Positions 61,986-64,000 of a stretch of DNA of 64,000 bases are shown piece after piece. The position numbers were made by a program, and so were the translations under genes. Within the stretch, counting starts at the first letter, position 1; each line of letters opens with the position of its first letter. The DNA comes from Salinarimonas rosea DSM 21201 (lineage in GTDB: Bacteria; Pseudomonadota; Alphaproteobacteria; Rhizobiales; Beijerinckiaceae). The notes below the pieces were generated by a model that saw only the letters and a list, made by a program, of their open reading frames with translations, was not told where the DNA came from and made no database searches. The stretch covers positions 242,567-306,566 of the forward strand of contig NZ_AUBC01000004.1 in NCBI RefSeq assembly GCF_000429045.1. Direction: 5' to 3'.

Positions 61986-62516
61986 TCACGCGCTCGGCGT
62001 CCCGCCGGTCCCGCACACGACCGCACGCAGCGGATCGTCGTCGGCGAGCGTGCGCCACTCGCCGCCGATCGGCTGGCCGCTCGCGTCGAAGCCGTCGAGG
62101 TCGACGAGATCCGCGCGCCGCCCGCCCGCGCAGTCGAACACCATCGCCGCGGTCGCGGTGGGCACGTAGCGCTGGAGCAGGTGGACCTCGGCGAGCCGGT
62201 AGCCGGTGTCGCCGGGCGCGGCGACGACGTTGCCGACGGCGACGAAGCGGTTCACCGGCGCGACGAGGTAGGTCCAGGGCTGGAGCGGATGCGTCTGCTC
62301 GTAGGTGCGCGCCACGGTCACCGTCCCCGGCAGGGCGCCGGCGGTGCGGGAGAACCAGGAATAGTCGTTGTAGAGCGTGTAGGTCATCATCGCCGCGCCC
62401 GCCATCAGGGGCAGGATCCAGCGCGGCGGCTTCTGCCCCACCACCTTGAAGGCGAGCATCACCACGCCCGCCACCGCGACGCCCAGCACCAGGACCGCTA
62501 TCAGGTTGAACCACAT
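61986..62516 (-). CDS. Small membrane-anchored protein, unknown
   Basis: A 176-residue protein with two N-terminal hydrophobic segments (LIAVLVLGVAVAGVVMLAFKV and RWILPLMAGAAMMTYTLY), followed by a soluble domain of about 120 residues with WFSRTAGALPGTVTVARTYEQTHPLQPWTYLVAPVNRF (in part) and two late cysteines (FDCAGG, VVCGTG). Topology suggests the soluble part is periplasmic. I do not recognise the family. It is 24 bases downstream of the CBS-DUF294 gene and probably cotranscribed with it. Confidence 0.8.
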   Translation of the reverse strand: MWFNLIAVLVLGVAVAGVVMLAFKVVGQKPPRWILPLMAGAAMMTYTLYNDYSWFSRTAGALPGTVTVARTYEQTHPLQPWTYLVAPVNRFVAVGNVVAAPGDTGYRLAEVHLLQRYVPTATAAMVFDCAGGRRADLVDLDGFDASGQPIGGEWRTLADDDPLRAVVCGTGGTPSA

Positions 62517-62540
62517 GGACCGTTCGTTCCCGCCTGCGCC

Positions 62541-64000
62541 TCAGGCCGCCGATCGCCCGTGGGCGAGCGCGGCCTGGAGGCCCTTCACGACGCCGAAGGC
62601 GTCCTTGAGATGATTGCGCTGGAGCGCCGAGAGGCTCGACGGCTTCAGGAAGTTGTCCGGCTTCGTGCCGGCGCGCACCTGCGCCGCCTGGTGCGAGAGC
62701 CGCGTCTCGCAGACGAGATCGTAGGCGTCGATCAGGTCGGCCGCCCCGCTCTCGGACAGGGTGCCCGCCCCGCGCGCGGCGAGGAGCCGCTCGCGGGTGT
62801 TGACGGCGGCGATGGCACCGTCGAGCGCGTAGACGCGCGCGAGGTCGACGATGGGGACGACGCCCGAGTGCTTCAGGTCGACCGCGTCCTTGTGCTCCCC
62901 CGAGCGGATCAGCGCGAAGCCGCGGAACAGGCCGAGCGGCGGCGTGTGCTTGAGCGAGTTCGCGATCATGTGGGCGCGGAAGATGCTGTTCTTGCGCGCG
63001 GCCGCCAGCGTCTCGCCCTGGAGACCCTCGAACAGGCTCGCCTCCCCCGCGATCGGGCGCAGGTCGAACATGACGGAGGCGAGCATCTGCGCCATCGGGT
63101 CCGGCTTCGCGATCCAGCCGGCGAAGTAGGAGCGCCACACCGCGAGCGGCTGGCGCCAGCGCGGCGTCGTCGCCATCATCTCGCCGGGGCAATAGTAGTA
63201 GCCGCAGGCGTCGAGCCCGTCGCAGACGAGGCGCGCCAGCTCCGCGAAATAGACGCCGTCGCGGGCCTCGTCGTAGGCGTCGTCGAGGATGAGGCAATTG
63301 TCCTGGTCGGAGACGCCGGTCTGCTCGCGCCGCCCCTGGCTGCCGCAGGCGAGCCAGAGCCAGGGCACCGGCGCGGGTCCGAGCCGGGCCTCGGCGAGCG
63401 CGAGGAGCCGGCGTGTCACCGCGTCCGCGACACCGGTGATCGCGTGGCCGACCCGCTGGGGCGGCATCCCCGAGCCGACGAGCTGGACGAGCAGCTCCGG
63501 CAGCTTCGCCACGATGCCCGCGAGCGCCGGCACGTCCGCCGCCTTGGCGATGTCCGCCAGCATGTACATGGCCGAGATCGTCTGGCGGCGCACGAGGTTC
63601 GTGCGCGTGAGGATGCCCTCCGCGTGACCCCCGCGCGCGATCGGCAGATGGCCGAAGCCGCGCTCGGACATCAGCACCATGGCGTCGTAGACGAGCGCGT
63701 CGGGGGCGAGCGTCACGGGATCGCGCGTCATCGCCTCCGCGACGGGAATATCCGCCGAGCGGCCCCGGGCGACGACGCGGCTCGTCAGGTCGCCGGTCGT
63801 CAGGAGGCCGACGAGGCGCCCCGCCTCGTCCGTGACGAGAACGCAGGAGATCGCTCGCTCCGCCATCAGCGCGGCCGCGTCGCGCACCGACGTGGACGGG
63901 GAGACTCGGACGGGGCTCGCGGTCATTACGTCCGAGAGCGGCGCGGCGAGCCCGCTCTCCCCGGGAACCTCCCGCGGCGCGACGCGGCGGGCGGCCGTCG
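62541..64000 (-). CDS. CBS domain / DUF294 nucleotidyltransferase-like protein (partial)
   Basis: The frame stays open to the window edge, so the 5' part is missing. Visible are a pair of CBS domains (about the first 135 residues; VTLAPDALVYDAMVLMSERGFGHLPI) and the DUF294 nucleotidyltransferase-like region with GSQGRREQTGVSDQDNCLI, the G-S/D-x-D pattern of the nucleotidyltransferase fold, then DUF294_C. An apparent ATG at 63926 lies inside the CBS fold (LSDVMTASPVRV reads through it), so it is not the start; complete relatives often carry a cyclic-nucleotide-binding domain before the CBS pair. Likely a nucleotide-sensing signalling protein. Confidence 0.88.
   Translation of the reverse strand, partial: TAARRVAPREVPGESGLAAPLSDVMTASPVRVSPSTSVRDAAALMAERAISCVLVTDEAGRLVGLLTTGDLTSRVVARGRSADIPVAEAMTRDPVTLAPDALVYDAMVLMSERGFGHLPIARGGHAEGILTRTNLVRRQTISAMYMLADIAKAADVPALAGIVAKLPELLVQLVGSGMPPQRVGHAITGVADAVTRRLLALAEARLGPAPVPWLWLACGSQGRREQTGVSDQDNCLILDDAYDEARDGVYFAELARLVCDGLDACGYYYCPGEMMATTPRWRQPLAVWRSYFAGWIAKPDPMAQMLASVMFDLRPIAGEASLFEGLQGETLAAARKNSIFRAHMIANSLKHTPPLGLFRGFALIRSGEHKDAVDLKHSGVVPIVDLARVYALDGAIAAVNTRERLLAARGAGTLSESGAADLIDAYDLVCETRLSHQAAQVRAGTKPDNFLKPSSLSALQRNHLKDAFGVVKGLQAALAHGRSAA

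Noticed and set aside
63924..63926. ATG at 63926 as the start of the CBS-DUF294 gene
   Set aside because: The frame remains open to base 64000 and the sequence reading through it (LSDVMTASPVRV) matches the first strand of a CBS domain, so the gene is truncated by the window edge.

Overview
The window is very GC-rich (around 70% or more by eye), dense, and free of transposases, phage genes and CRISPR arrays. Gene content points to an alphaproteobacterium of the Hyphomicrobiales (Rhizobiales): the plsX-fabH-ihfA-merR cluster, type 2 argC, an asnO-ngg-peptidase NAGGN osmolyte operon, a GGAAC-N16-CGTT EcfG-type stress promoter, and M42, PhoX, DUF1028 and DUF2478 families typical of that order. 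A Salinarimonas/Methylobacterium/Bosea-like genus would fit, but that is inference; no rRNA or other decisive marker is present.

Layout. 0.2-5.4 kb: an orphan CheZ-like phosphatase, a lone Tat-exported molybdopterin oxidoreductase large subunit followed by a clear terminator, and a coupled UDG-family / enoyl-CoA hydratase pair. 5.5-11 kb: the leftward operon asnO-ngg-M42 peptidase, making and probably turning over N-acetylglutaminylglutamine amide, divergent from a MarR gene across two matched palindromes that flank and overlap a leftward promoter. 11-19 kb: an exopolysaccharide locus (export lipoprotein, two glycosyltransferases, initiating sugar-phosphate transferase, polymerase/ligase, flippase) ending with a PraR/PhrR-like XRE regulator. 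19.4-22.6 kb: a soluble double-PAS histidine kinase coupled to a REC-DUF3369-HD-GYP response regulator. 22.6-26.2 kb: MarC protein, tRNA-Pro(GGG), FAH-family hydrolase, FadL-like porin.

26.3-32.9 kb: queA, an unrecognised gene and tgt joined by ATGA overlaps; a ParDE toxin-antitoxin pair with its own promoter/operator; then plsX-fabH-ihfA-merR. 33-36.3 kb: argC behind what looks like an arginine-responsive transcription attenuator (Arg-rich leader peptide, candidate antiterminator, terminator), divergent from a stress-type small protein gene; then a TusA-like/DUF2478 pair and DUF1028. 36.3-45.3 kb: an oligopeptide ABC transporter operon with a permease-ATPase fusion and its GntR regulator, cysQ, and UDP-glucose dehydrogenase. 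45.6-50.9 kb: PhoX-like phosphatase, ettA, two small charged coiled-coil proteins and an SDR. 50.9-55.9 kb: an RND efflux pump and adaptor divergent from a TetR gene across a 35-bp palindrome. 56.2-59.1 kb: a sulfonate/nitrate/taurine-type ABC importer. 59.1-64 kb: a membrane/PAS/exonuclease hybrid, a single-domain response regulator, a small membrane protein and a CBS-DUF294 protein cut by the window edge.

Three copies of a roughly 200-bp palindromic mosaic repeat (38.1, 56.0 and 61.3 kb) plus one isolated end hairpin (32.9 kb) sit between genes. The most unusual observations are the putative arginine attenuator before argC, a Tgt enzyme in which three of four expected zinc ligands are replaced, the unknown gene between queA and tgt, the exonuclease hybrid, and the repeat family.
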